Part shown: positions 16,033-24,601 of the stretch, piece by piece
How positions within the stretch are numbered: position 1 is the first letter of the stretch
Layout of the letters: each line of letters begins with the position of its first letter
Origin: Herbidospora galbida
GTDB lineage: Bacteria; Actinomycetota; Actinomycetes; Streptosporangiales; Streptosporangiaceae
NCBI RefSeq assembly: GCF_005233835.1
Contig: NZ_SZQA01000039.1
Span: 1-64,000, forward strand
Reading direction: 5' to 3'
DNA length: 64,000 nucleotides
Notes under the pieces: model-generated
Databases searched by the model: none
What the model was told of the DNA's origin: nothing
The model's input: only the letters and a program-made list of their open reading frames with translations
Program-made: the position numbers and the translations under genes

Positions 16033-17036
16033 GTCTCCACCTTCCGGGTGGCGCGCAGGATGGTGACGAAGAACGGCGCGCCGACGAACGCGGTGACCAC
16101 CCCGATGGGCAGTTCGGCGGGGGCCAGCACGGTCCGGGCGATCAGGTCGGCCGTCACCAGGAACGCCCCGCCCGCCAGCAGCGACAGCGGCAGCACCACG
16201 CGGTAGGAGCCCCCGGCCAGCCGCCGGACGGCGTGCGGCACCACGACGCCGACGAACCCGATCAGCCCGCCGGCCGACACGGCGGCGGCGGTCGCCAGCG
16301 AGGCCGCGACCAGCACGACCAGCCGCACCCGTCCGGCCCGCACGCCCAGCGCGCTCGCCTCGTCGTCGCCGACCGACAGCACGTCGAGCAGCCGCCCGTG
16401 CAGCAGCAGGATCGCGGCGGCCACCACGGCGTAGGGCGCGCACATGGCGACCTGCTCCCACCCGCCGCCGACGTCGCCGAGGATCCACGCGTAGACGCGC
16501 TGCAGCTCCTCGACCTTGAGCTGCTGGAGGAAGGTCTGGATGGCGGTCAGGAACGACGTCACCGCCACCCCCGCGAGCACCAGCGTCGCGGTGCCGCCGC
16601 CCCGGGTGGCGGTGTGCCCGAGCCCGTAGGCCAGCAGCACCCCGCCGGCCGCCCCGCAGAACGCCGCGAGCGGCACCGCCGCCCCGTCGCCCACGGCCAC
16701 GATGACCAGCGTGACCGTCAGCCCGGCCCCCGCGGCGGCCCCGAGGAGATAGGGATCGGCCAGCGGGTTGCGGAACACGCCCTGGTACCCGGCGCCCGCG
16801 ACCGCGAGCAGCCCGCCGACCATGGCGCCGAGCAGCACCCGGGGCAGCCGCAGCTCGAACAGCACCCCGGTCTCCAGCGGCGTCAGCCCGGAGTGGGCCG
16901 ACACGAACGGCAGCCGGTCGGCCAGCGCCAGCAGCACCCCCTTGAGGGGCAGCCCGGCCGCGCCGACCATGAGCCCGGCGGCCATGCACGCGGCCAGTAC
17001 GACAGCGGCCCCCGCGAAGACCACGCCCTTACGCAT
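16029..17036 (-). CDS. btuC: Vitamin B12 ABC transporter permease (FecCD family)
   Basis: A 335-residue permease with about ten membrane helices. Family landmarks are visible: RLPRVLLGAMVGGLLAVAGA near the start, the coupling-helix stretch NPLADPYLLGAAAGAG, and GLIGFVGVVVPHAVRRL, which contacts the ATPase. Such proteins form the dimeric channel of cobalamin and siderophore importers. It lies 87 nt after btuF and is coupled by a 4-nt overlap to btuD. Confidence 0.88.
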   Translation of the reverse strand: MRKGVVFAGAAVVLAACMAAGLMVGAAGLPLKGVLLALADRLPFVSAHSGLTPLETGVLFELRLPRVLLGAMVGGLLAVAGAGYQGVFRNPLADPYLLGAAAGAGLTVTLVIVAVGDGAAVPLAAFCGAAGGVLLAYGLGHTATRGGGTATLVLAGVAVTSFLTAIQTFLQQLKVEELQRVYAWILGDVGGGWEQVAMCAPYAVVAAAILLLHGRLLDVLSVGDDEASALGVRAGRVRLVVLVAASLATAAAVSAGGLIGFVGVVVPHAVRRLAGGSYRVVLPLSLLAGGAFLVTADLIARTVLAPAELPIGVVTAFVGAPFFVTILRATRKVET

Positions 17037-17123
17037 CAGCGCGCCGCCTTGGATCCGGCGCGAAGAAGCCCCGGCACGGGTCCGCCCGACCAGCCTGCAC
17101 CTCGGCCGTGAAGCTCCGGGACA

Positions 17124-18071
17124 TCAGCCCGCGGCCTTGGCCACCCCGGCGCCGATGGCCTCGGCCAGGTCGACCACGCGGGGGCCCCAGCGGGAGGCGA
17201 CGTCGTCGTCGAGTTCGACCACGTCGCCGTTCTCGACGGCCTTCAGGCCGGACCAGCCGGGCCGTTCGGCCAGGGCCTTGGCGTTCTGCCGGCAGCACTT
17301 CACGTCGGCCAGGAAGATCAGGTCGGGGTCTGCCTTGGCGACGAACTCGGCCGAGAGCTTGGGGTAGCCGCCGGCCGCGTCGGGGGCCGCGTCGGCGATG
17401 TTCTCCAGGCCGAACAGGGCGTAGATCTGGCCGATGAAGGTGGTCGAGGTGGCGGCGTAGGGGGTGACGTCGAGCTCGTGGTAGTAGGTGAGCTCGGCCT
17501 TGGGGGCGGCGGCGGCCAGGTCGGCGAGCTTCTGCTTCATCCCGGCCACGACCTCGTCGGCCTTGGCCCGGTTGCCGGTGGCGGTGCCGAGCTTCTCGAT
17601 CTCGGCGTACGCGTCGTCGATCTCGGTGGCGGCGGTGAGCACCAGCACCGGCACGCCGACCTTGCCGAGCCCGGCGACCACGCCTTCGAGGTCGTTGGAG
17701 ACGATCACCAGGTCGGGGTTGCGCCCGGTGATGGCCTCGACGTTGGGCTTGAAGCCCGACAGGTCGGTCTTGGGGGCCTCGGCGGGGAAGTTCGACTGGT
17801 CGTCGACGGCGGTGACCTGCGGCCCCGCGCCGATCGCGAACAGCGACTCGGTGGCGGTGGGCGACAGCGACACGATCCGCTGCGGCTTGGCGGGGATCGT
17901 CACGGGGCCGTTGGCGGCCTGGACCGTCACCGGGAAGGGGCCGCTCGAAGCGGCCGGGGCGGCCGAGGCGAGGGGGGCGGGGGCGGGGGTGGCGGTGTCA
18001 TTGCTGCCGCAGCCGGACAGCAGGGTGACACCCAGCAACACGCCCGCGATGGCCGTGCGAAGGGGCCTCAC
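17124..18071 (-). CDS. btuF: Cobalamin-binding lipoprotein of the B12 importer
   Basis: A 315-residue substrate-binding protein with a lipoprotein signal peptide ending in the lipobox LLSGC (C21 lipidated). A Thr/Pro/Ala linker precedes a two-lobed class III binding fold: RIVSLSPTATESLFAIGA opens the first lobe, and the long connecting helix lies about residues 155-190. The GTG start is preceded by GGAGGA at a 6-7 nt distance. A cobalamin riboswitch occupies the leader, which identifies the ligand class with good confidence. An unusual CC pair (KCCRQN) in the second lobe could form a disulfide or contact the ligand (inference). Confidence 0.9.
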   Translation of the reverse strand: MRPLRTAIAGVLLGVTLLSGCGSNDTATPAPAPLASAAPAASSGPFPVTVQAANGPVTIPAKPQRIVSLSPTATESLFAIGAGPQVTAVDDQSNFPAEAPKTDLSGFKPNVEAITGRNPDLVIVSNDLEGVVAGLGKVGVPVLVLTAATEIDDAYAEIEKLGTATGNRAKADEVVAGMKQKLADLAAAAPKAELTYYHELDVTPYAATSTTFIGQIYALFGLENIADAAPDAAGGYPKLSAEFVAKADPDLIFLADVKCCRQNAKALAERPGWSGLKAVENGDVVELDDDVASRWGPRVVDLAEAIGAGVAKAAG

Positions 18072-18129
18072 GAGTTTCCTCCGGAGGAGTTGCCGGGAAA
18101 CGAGAGACCCGGGGACGGATCACCCTTTC

Positions 18130-18265
18130 CACGAGGGCGGACGACGTCGGCGACGACGCAGGCGACCTGGCTCACCCTCGGAGGAGGGATCACAGTTGCG
18201 GGAACAGCGCCGGGTTCACACCGGACTTCGCTGCGGCGTCACGCGCCCCATAGGTTACCAACAGC
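18130..18265 (-). promoter_or_regulatory. Cobalamin riboswitch (leader of btuFCD)
   Basis: Read on the minus strand, the leader contains the B12-riboswitch core: GTCCGGTGTGAACCCGG, then GCTGTTCCCGCAACTGTGA (complement of about 18188-18209), and after a variable stem GAGCCAGGTCGCCTGC (complement of about 18158-18173). These match the conserved box and the GAGCCAGG-ACCTGC element of the class. The aptamer ends about 60 nt before btuF. Adenosylcobalamin binding would be expected to switch off import. Outer boundaries are approximate because I could not fold the RNA. Confidence 0.87.
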
Positions 18266-18299
18266 CTCTTTGCCGGAAACGTGAGGCTATGCTGACCGC

Positions 18300-19499
18300 A
18301 TGGTGCGGCGGACCGTCACGGCGACCGGGCGGCTTCTGCTGGGACTTCTCCTCGTCCCCCTGTGCCTGCTGGCCCTCGCCGTCACCTTCTTCACCCTCGT
18401 CGTCTCGGCGACCTACCTCGGGCTGATCCTGCTCCCCTTCGCGATCCGGCTGAACCGGGCCGTCGCGTCGCTGGCCCGGCGGAACGCGGGGGCGTGGCTC
18501 GGCACGCCGGTGACGGCGTCCTACCACCCCATCAGGGGCGGCGTCCTCGCGCGGGTGCGCGTGGTGATGGGCGATCCGCAGACCTGGCGCGACCTCGCCT
18601 TCCTCGCCCAGCACGTGGTCACCGGCCCGTTCGGCGCGATCCCGGCGGTCGCGTTCTGGGGCGCGCTCGGCTGGGCGCTGTCGCTGCCGCTGTGGTGGGA
18701 CGCGTTCGGGCCCGACCACCACATCTACCTGCCGTGGGCGCTCGACTCCTGGGCGACGGTGGCGTTCACCGTCCCGTTGTTCATGGCGCTGGTCGCGGCC
18801 GCCGGGTTCCGGGTCGTGCCGCTGGTCGCCGAAGGGCTGTCGCAGCTGGCCAGGTCGCTGCTCGCGACGCCGCAGCACGTACGGCTGGCCGAGCGGGTCG
18901 CCGAGGCGCTCGACGCGCACGGCCACGAGCTGCGCCGCATCGAGCGCGACCTGCACGACGGCGCGCAGGCCCGGCTGGTCTCCATCGCGATGCGGCTCGG
19001 CATCGCCGAACGCGTCCTGGCCACCGACCCGGGCAAGGCCGCCGCGCTGATCACCGAGGCCCGGCAGAGCACCGAGGAGACGATGACCGAGCTGCGTGAG
19101 ATCATCCGCGGCATGTATCCGCCGATTTTGGCCGACCGGGGCCTCCCGGGCGCGGTCGCGGCGCTGGCGGCCCGCTCGCCGGTGCCGGTCGAGACCGAGA
19201 CGGCCGACGTGGGGCGGCTCCCGGCGGCGGTCGAGGCGGCGGCCTACTTCGTGATCGCCGAGGCGCTGACGAATGTGGCCCGGCACAGCTCCGCCACGAA
19301 GGCGACGATCGTCGTCCGGCGTACGGAGAACCGGCTGACCGCCGAGGTCACCGACGACGGCCGCGGCGGCGCCGACGAAGACGGCGGATCGGGCCTGGCC
19401 GGCATCCGCCGCCGGGTCAGCGCCTTCGACGGGGTGACCACACTGACCAGCCCGCCCGGCGGGCCGACGACGCTGCGGGTGGAGCTGCCGTGCGAGTGA
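18300..19499 (+). CDS. Sensor histidine kinase with membrane sensor domain
   Basis: A 399-residue kinase. The first ~185 residues form a putative-sensor membrane domain with four helices (about 11-35, 35-50, 110-132, 150-175). HisKA_3 has the phospho-acceptor H219 in IERDLHDGAQARLVS; the HATPase_c domain (about 300-398) has EALTNVARHS, DDGRGG and GSGLAGIRRR. This architecture is typical of actinobacterial sensors paired with NarL-type regulators. Its stop overlaps the regulator start by 10 nt. The promoter must lie in the short region also carrying the leftward riboswitch. Confidence 0.93.
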   Translation: MVRRTVTATGRLLLGLLLVPLCLLALAVTFFTLVVSATYLGLILLPFAIRLNRAVASLARRNAGAWLGTPVTASYHPIRGGVLARVRVVMGDPQTWRDLAFLAQHVVTGPFGAIPAVAFWGALGWALSLPLWWDAFGPDHHIYLPWALDSWATVAFTVPLFMALVAAAGFRVVPLVAEGLSQLARSLLATPQHVRLAERVAEALDAHGHELRRIERDLHDGAQARLVSIAMRLGIAERVLATDPGKAAALITEARQSTEETMTELREIIRGMYPPILADRGLPGAVAALAARSPVPVETETADVGRLPAAVEAAAYFVIAEALTNVARHSSATKATIVVRRTENRLTAEVTDDGRGGADEDGGSGLAGIRRRVSAFDGVTTLTSPPGGPTTLRVELPCE

Positions 19500-20134
19500 T
19501 CATCGTCGAGGACAGCGTGCTGCTGGCCGAGGGCCTGACGCTGCTGCTCAACACCGAGGGCCACGAGGTGGTCGCCACCGTGGGCACCGCCGACAAGTTC
19601 CACGCGGCGGTCGACGAGCACCGCCCCGACATCGCCGTGGTCGACATCCGGCTGCCCCCGACCTTCCGCGACGAGGGCGTGCGCGCCGCCGTCGAGGTCC
19701 GCCGCGTCCACCCCGGCCAGCCGATCCTGGTGCTGTCCCAGTACGTCGAGCAGACCTACGCGACCGAGCTGCTGGCCGGGGGCGGCGGCGGCATCGGCTA
19801 CCTGCTGAAAGACCGCGTCGCCCGGGTGTCGGAGTTCGTCGAGGCGCTGGAGCGGGTGGCGAAGGGCGGCACCGCGATGGACCCGGAGGTCATCGCCCAG
19901 CTGCTGGTCCGCCGGCACGCCCACCCGATCGACTCGCTCACCCCGCGCGAGCGCGAGGTCCTGTCGCTGATGGCCGAGGGCCGCTCCAACGCCGACATCG
20001 CGGCCTCGCTCGTGGTCACCGAACGGGCCGTCCACAAGCACGTGGGCAACATCTTCGCCAAGCTGGGCCTGCCGCCGAGCGACAGCGGCCACCGCCGCGT
20101 GCTGGCCGTCCTGGCCTATCTGAGCGGGGTGTAG
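19490..20134 (+). CDS. LuxR/NarL-family response regulator
   Basis: A 214-residue response regulator starting at GTG 19490 inside the kinase gene. The receiver has E7-D8, phospho-acceptor D52 in VVDIRLPPTFRDEG, the switch in VLSQYVEQTYA and the Lys in YLLKDR. The LuxR DNA-binding domain (about 145-205) contains LTPREREVLSLMAEGRSNADI and VTERAVHKHVGNIFAKL. It is of the same subtype as the regulator at 4914-5582. Kinase and regulator form one two-component system; the target genes are unknown. Confidence 0.94.
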   Translation: MRVIIVEDSVLLAEGLTLLLNTEGHEVVATVGTADKFHAAVDEHRPDIAVVDIRLPPTFRDEGVRAAVEVRRVHPGQPILVLSQYVEQTYATELLAGGGGGIGYLLKDRVARVSEFVEALERVAKGGTAMDPEVIAQLLVRRHAHPIDSLTPREREVLSLMAEGRSNADIAASLVVTERAVHKHVGNIFAKLGLPPSDSGHRRVLAVLAYLSGV

Positions 20135-20254
20135 CCAGCACCACCACCCGGGGTGGCGGAGGCCGACGATCAAGTCGGGTGCCCGCGGGACCGACTTCGG
20201 CGGCCGTTCTCGGGAGGCTCAAGGGGACTCGATTCCCCCCGAAGGCGGCCCCCC

Positions 20255-21502
20255 ATGTCGATGACCCACCCCCATCCCGTCCATCCCGTGGCCTCGCCGC
20301 GCGACCCGTTCGTCGACGTGGTCCGGGTGCTCGGCATGGTGCTCGTCGTGGTGCAGCACTGGTCGATGCCGGTGCTGCTCGACCGTGGCGGCGACCTGGT
20401 CACCGGGAACGCGCTGGCGTCGGCGCCGCTGGTCACGTGGGTCAGCCAGGTGATGCCGCTGGTGTTCTTCGCCGGGGGCGCGGCCAACTACCTGAGCTGG
20501 ACGTCCCGGCCGCAGAGCGCCGAGAAGTGGATCGGCAAGCGGGTGGTGCGGCTCGGCTGGCCGGTGCTGCCGCTGATCGCGGTGTGGCTGCCGCTGCCCT
20601 ACCTGCTCGGCGCGCTGGGCGTGCCGGCGCAGCCGCTGGAGGTGGCCTCGCGGCTGGTCGGCCAGCTGCTCTGGTTCCTCGCCGTCTACCTGCTCGCCGT
20701 CGTCGCGACGCCGCTGCTGTCGCGGGTGCGGGCGGGGGTGCTGGTCCCGGCGTTCGCCGCCGGGGCGCTCGCCGTCGACGCGCTCCGGTTCTCCGGGTTC
20801 GAGGCCGCCGGATACCTGAACGTCGTGTTCGTCTGGCTCGCCGTCCACCAGATCGGGTTCCTGTACGCCCAGGGCAGGCTCGCCCGCCTGACCGGCCGCA
20901 AGGCCCTGGGGCTGGCGGCCGCCGGGTTCGCGGCGACGGCGGCCATGGTGGTCGCCGGCCCCTACCCGGCCAGCATGATCGGGATGCCGGGCATGCCGTC
21001 GAACATGGCCCCGCCCAGCGCCGTGATGCTCGCGGTCTTCGCCGGTCAGCTCGGCCTGGCGCTGTGGGCCCGCGAGCGGCTGAACCGGGCGCTGCCCGCG
21101 CCGGTGCTGGCCTGGCTGGCGCCCCGCATGATGACCTTCTACCTCTGGCACATGACGGCGCTCATCACCGTCGGCGGCGTCGCGTTCCTCGGCTTCGGCG
21201 CGCGGACCCCCGAGCCGTGGTCGGCGACGTGGTGGCTGCTGCTGCCGGTCTGGCTGGGCTGGCTGGCGCTGGTGCTGGCCGTGCTGACGGCGCTGATGGC
21301 GCGCTTCGAGGCGGCTCCCCCGGCGAGCCCGACCCGGGCCCGGACGGTCGCGGCCGTGGGCCTGTCGGCGGCCGGGCTGCTCACCCTGACCGTCACCGGG
21401 TTCACGCCGGGCACGTTCGTCCCGGCCGCAGGCAGCGCCGCGCTCGCCCTGGGGCTGGCTCTGCTGCTCAGGCGGAGAGCTGCCGTTCCGCTTCCGCGAT
21501 GA
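20255..21502 (+). CDS. Acyltransferase family 3 membrane protein
   Basis: A 415-residue membrane protein with about ten helices. The N-terminal helix DVVRVLGMVLVVVQHW carries the Arg/His pattern of OafA/acyltransferase-3 proteins, and FFAGGAANYLS and FYLWHMTALI fit the same family. These enzymes transfer acyl groups to sugars, lipids or peptidoglycan at the membrane; here the acceptor is unknown. ATG 20255 was preferred over an in-frame ATG 20261 and over GTG 20153, which lacks a ribosome site. The end overlaps the convergent Gfo/Idh gene by 35 nt. Confidence 0.82.
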   Translation: MSMTHPHPVHPVASPRDPFVDVVRVLGMVLVVVQHWSMPVLLDRGGDLVTGNALASAPLVTWVSQVMPLVFFAGGAANYLSWTSRPQSAEKWIGKRVVRLGWPVLPLIAVWLPLPYLLGALGVPAQPLEVASRLVGQLLWFLAVYLLAVVATPLLSRVRAGVLVPAFAAGALAVDALRFSGFEAAGYLNVVFVWLAVHQIGFLYAQGRLARLTGRKALGLAAAGFAATAAMVVAGPYPASMIGMPGMPSNMAPPSAVMLAVFAGQLGLALWARERLNRALPAPVLAWLAPRMMTFYLWHMTALITVGGVAFLGFGARTPEPWSATWWLLLPVWLGWLALVLAVLTALMARFEAAPPASPTRARTVAAVGLSAAGLLTLTVTGFTPGTFVPAAGSAALALGLALLLRRRAAVPLPR

Positions 21503-22340
21503 TCCGCTGGAGGCGCAGCCCGTGGGCCGCGTCGAGCGGGTGGCCGCCGCCGCTTCGCACCGTCTGGGCGAACTGCGCGACCATCCGCTCGAAGGCGTCG
21601 TCGCCCAGCATGGCCCCGAACAGCGTGGCCGACCCCTTCCGGCCGAACACCTCGACGCGGGCGTCGGGCAGGTCGCCGGTGGCGGCCATGGTCAGCGACG
21701 CCTCGCTGACCGCGCCCGTCTCGTGCTCCAGCAGCAGCCCGACCCAGCCGAGGGAGTTGCCGTGGGCGCGCACCCCGGCGATCGGGCCGAGCGCCGCGTC
21801 GAGCAGGTCGAGCATGTGCGGGCCGACGTCGAGGATCGCGCCGCGCTCCAGCCGCCACGGCGTCGCGAACGGGCCGCCGTGCAGCGCTCCCCCGATGTTG
21901 GCGGCGTATCCGCCGAACGGCTCGATCCCGGCGGCCTTCTCCAGGAAGGCGGTGGTCGCGGTGGCGTACCGGAAGGAGAAGACCATCTGCGTCGCCACGC
22001 CGGCCTCGGCGACGGCGTCGGCGAGCCGCCGGGCGCCGTCGAGGCTGTCGGCCAGCGGCTTCTCCAGCAGCAGGGCCTTGCCGGCCTGCGCGGCCAGCAC
22101 CCCGAGCTCGGCCTGCACGCCCGGGGGCACGCAGAACGCCACCGCGTCGCAGTGGTCGAAGAGCTCGTCGAGCAGCTCGAACGAGCGGGTGCCGTGCCTG
22201 GTGGCGAGCTCGCGCGCGGCCTCGGGGCGGCGGGCCCAGATCCCGGCCAGCCGGGTGTCCGGCCCGGCGGCGAGCTTGGGCGCGTGGATCATGCCGGCCC
22301 ACGGCCCGGCTCCGATCAGCCCCACAGATACCGGTTCCAT
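21468..22340 (-). CDS. Gfo/Idh/MocA-family NAD(P)-dependent oxidoreductase
   Basis: A 290-residue dehydrogenase-like protein. The N-terminal Rossmann domain has VGLIGAGPWAG; the consensus EKPLA segment with the catalytic Lys is present (LLLEKPLADS), followed by the C-terminal substrate domain with FRYATAT and ILDVGPHMLDL, which supplies the usual Asp/His pair. ATG 22340, with AGGGGA upstream, was preferred to an in-frame GTG 24 nt earlier. At ~290 residues it is shorter than the usual 330-390, lacking part of the C-terminal sheet. Substrate (probably a sugar or inositol) unknown. Confidence 0.87.
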   Translation of the reverse strand: MEPVSVGLIGAGPWAGMIHAPKLAAGPDTRLAGIWARRPEAARELATRHGTRSFELLDELFDHCDAVAFCVPPGVQAELGVLAAQAGKALLLEKPLADSLDGARRLADAVAEAGVATQMVFSFRYATATTAFLEKAAGIEPFGGYAANIGGALHGGPFATPWRLERGAILDVGPHMLDLLDAALGPIAGVRAHGNSLGWVGLLLEHETGAVSEASLTMAATGDLPDARVEVFGRKGSATLFGAMLGDDAFERMVAQFAQTVRSGGGHPLDAAHGLRLQRIIAEAERQLSA

Positions 22341-22402
22341 CTGCTGTCCCCTTTGTCGCGACACGTACGCGATCAGAGACTATCGACCGGATACCGGGAA
22401 TC

Positions 22403-23017
22403 ATGGGGCTGGTGAACATCATCCTGCTGCGCCACGGCGAGACCGAATGGAGCAGAGCCGGCCGCCACACCGGGCGAACCGACATCCCGCTGACCCCCCA
22501 CGGCGAGGCGCAGGCCCGTGCCCTGAACACCGTCGTCGGAGGCCGCGACTTCGAGCTGGTGCTGGTCAGCCCGGCCCAGCGGGCCGAGAAGACGGCCGAG
22601 CTGGCCGGGCTCACCGAGTGGGAGACCGACCCCGACCTGTGGGAGTGGGACTACGGCGGCTATGAGGGCGTCACCACGGCCACCATCAGGGAGTCGATCC
22701 CCGGTTGGTACATCTGGCGCGACGGCGTCATCCCGGGCGACTCGGCCCACCCGGGTGAGAGCGTCGACCACGTCGGCGAGCGCGCCGACCGGGCGATCAC
22801 CCGGGCCGTCGACGCGCTCACCGGTGAGGACAGTTCGGTGCTGCTCGTGGCGCACGGCCACTTCCTGCGGGTGCTGGCGGCCCGCTGGCTCGGCCTGCCC
22901 GCCTCCGAAGGGAGGCTGCTCCGGCTCGACACCGGCACCTACTGCTCACTCGGCTACGAGCACGGCGAACGGGTCGTCCTGTGCTGGAACTCCCCGATCG
23001 ACGAGGACCCGGTCTAG
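22403..23017 (+). CDS. Histidine phosphatase family protein
   Basis: A 204-residue phosphatase of the phosphoglycerate-mutase-like superfamily. The catalytic motif is LLRHGETEW (R10, H11), with R60-class SPAQRAEKT, the acidic E/W segment LWEWDYGGYEG, and the second His in LLVAHGHFLR. The compact size points to a broad or small-molecule phosphatase rather than glycolytic mutase. It is divergent from the Gfo/Idh gene across ~60 nt. Its stop overlaps the end of the convergent 93-residue gene by 4 nt. Confidence 0.9.
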   Translation: MGLVNIILLRHGETEWSRAGRHTGRTDIPLTPHGEAQARALNTVVGGRDFELVLVSPAQRAEKTAELAGLTEWETDPDLWEWDYGGYEGVTTATIRESIPGWYIWRDGVIPGDSAHPGESVDHVGERADRAITRAVDALTGEDSSVLLVAHGHFLRVLAARWLGLPASEGRLLRLDTGTYCSLGYEHGERVVLCWNSPIDEDPV

Positions 23018-23295
23018 GAGTTGACGGGCGCGGGCTGCGGTCCGCGCCCGGTGAGCCATTCGAGGACCTTGCGGTGTCCCCGGCGGGCGTCTTCGAAGTG
23101 TCCCCAGCGCCAGTAGCGGGGCTGGTCACGGACCCCGGTGACCCACGTCCGGTACGCCACCGGCCGCGGCTTGCCGTCATGGGGATCGGCCGCCGAGGCG
23201 ACACCGTACGTCCTGATCACGACCCGGCCGCCGGGTGCGAAGAGCACGTCGTCGGCGACGGGATACAAGGTCATCTGGTCCAGCATGGGATCCAT
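23014..23295 (-). CDS. Small protein of unknown function
   Basis: A 93-residue, Arg/Trp-rich soluble protein without membrane helices or signal peptide; the central stretch YRTWVTGVRDQPRYWRWG is distinctive. Three in-frame ATGs (23295, 23286, 23274) are possible and none has a strong ribosome site. Codon use is GC-rich at third positions and there is no better frame in this stretch, so a real gene is likely. I do not recognise a family. Confidence 0.5.
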   Translation of the reverse strand: MDPMLDQMTLYPVADDVLFAPGGRVVIRTYGVASAADPHDGKPRPVAYRTWVTGVRDQPRYWRWGHFEDARRGHRKVLEWLTGRGPQPAPVNS

Positions 23296-23375
23296 GCTGC
23301 CGGACCCGTGTTACACACCTGGCCCAAAGCCGTTAAGTGCGTGAACCTCGTGTTAAAACTCGAGCTGAAACGGCG

Positions 23376-23609
23376 TTACGCGACCAGACCGTCGAACTCC
23401 CCGTCCTTGACCCCCAGCACCAGCGCGCGGATCTCGTCGCGCGTGTAGATGAGCGCCGGCCCCTCGGGGAACCGGGAGTTGCGGACGGCGACCCCGCCGT
23501 CGGGCAGCTCCGCGAGTTCCACGCAGTTGCCCGTGGAGTTGCTGTGCAGGCTCTTCCGCCACTGAACCCCGTTCAGGTCGGTGGCGGGCATCCCGTTATA
23601 AGTCTGCAT
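23376..23609 (-). CDS. DUF397 small protein
   Basis: A 77-residue protein of the actinobacterial DUF397 family: WRKSLHSNSTGNCVELAEL followed by VAVRNSRFPEGPALIYTRDEI is the family signature. The start is set at ATG 23609 (product begins MQTYN), overlapping the stop of the upstream Xre gene by 14 nt. DUF397 proteins are small partners of Xre/DUF5753 regulators; in Streptomyces such pairs (Scr1-Scr2 and the WhiJ-type loci) influence development and antibiotic production. Confidence 0.88.
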   Translation of the reverse strand: MQTYNGMPATDLNGVQWRKSLHSNSTGNCVELAELPDGGVAVRNSRFPEGPALIYTRDEIRALVLGVKDGEFDGLVA

Positions 23610-24477
23610 ACACTTTCTCTCTGAGAAGATCATCGAGCAGGTCCCTGGTCCCGCCCGGCGTGGTGCTCTCCACGCAGAGCTGTTCCATGGCCGTGAGGTA
23701 CGGATCGATGTCCTCGCGTTTGTCGAGGTACAGAGCGCCCCAGAGTTGCTCGACGTAGACCACGTCCGAAAGGTCGGACTCCGGAAACCGCAGGATGGTG
23801 AAGGCCCCGCCCTCGGCGGCGTGCATGCCGAAGCGGAACGGCATCACCTGCAGGGTGATGTTGGGCAGCCGGGCCACGTCGAGCAGATGCTCGATCTGCT
23901 CGCGCATGATCTTCGGCCCCCCGATGGGCCGGCGAAGCGCCGCCTCGTCGATGACCGCCCACAGGCGCGGGCCGCCCGCATGGGCCAGCCGCTCCTGTCG
24001 CTGCATCCGCACATGCACGCGGCGTTCGATCTCGTCATCGGCCGCGTCGGGGAACCCGAGCCGGATGACCGCGCGGGCGTACGCCGACGTCTGGAGCAGG
24101 CCGGGCACGAACTGCACCTCGTAGGTGCGGATCACGCTGGCCGCCTCTTCCAGGCCGATGAAGGTGACGAACCAGCCCGGCAGCACCTCGCCGAACTTGT
24201 GCCACCAGCCGGGCGTGTTGGCCTCCCGGACCATCTCCAGGAGCTGCCGTCGCTCGGCGTCGTCGACGACGCCGTACAGGGTGAGCAGGTCTTCGACATC
24301 TCGTGTCTTGAATCCGACCCGGCCGAGTTCCATCCGGCTGATCTTGGATTCGGAGGCCCGGATGTGGAATCCGGCCTCTTCGCGGGTGAGGTCCCGCTCC
24401 TCGCGCAGCCTCCGGAGACTGGCGCCGAGCATGATGCGCCGGACGGTGGAGCCGGAACCTGGCGGGTCGATGGACAC
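23596..24477 (-). CDS. Xre-family regulator with DUF5753 domain
   Basis: A 293-residue regulator. The N-terminal helix-turn-helix (about 15-75) contains LGASLRRLREERDLTREEAGF and SESKISRMELGR; the C-terminal ~200 residues are a DUF5753 domain (VPGLLQTSAYARAVI is the typical segment). It is divergent from an ATP-binding protein gene and followed by its DUF397 partner. This is the regulator of the well known actinomycete triad; it probably controls the locus itself through the shared ~120-nt upstream region (inference). Confidence 0.92.
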   Translation of the reverse strand: MSIDPPGSGSTVRRIMLGASLRRLREERDLTREEAGFHIRASESKISRMELGRVGFKTRDVEDLLTLYGVVDDAERRQLLEMVREANTPGWWHKFGEVLPGWFVTFIGLEEAASVIRTYEVQFVPGLLQTSAYARAVIRLGFPDAADDEIERRVHVRMQRQERLAHAGGPRLWAVIDEAALRRPIGGPKIMREQIEHLLDVARLPNITLQVMPFRFGMHAAEGGAFTILRFPESDLSDVVYVEQLWGALYLDKREDIDPYLTAMEQLCVESTTPGGTRDLLDDLLREKVYADL

Positions 24478-24601
24478 GAGTCATTCCTCCGGTATGTGGA
24501 CTGAACTACAGTCTGTCAAAGATCGCCCCTTTCGTCCCAGGGTCGTTTTGGGTAACCGTAGCGCCTGCAACGACCATCTGCACGTGCATCCGCTGTTGCA
24601 C

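Noticed and set aside
24125-24601. Upstream extension of the ATP-binding protein gene
   Set aside because: The extension runs antisense through the Xre gene and its product is Ser/Arg-rich noise; real start is near 24494-24602.
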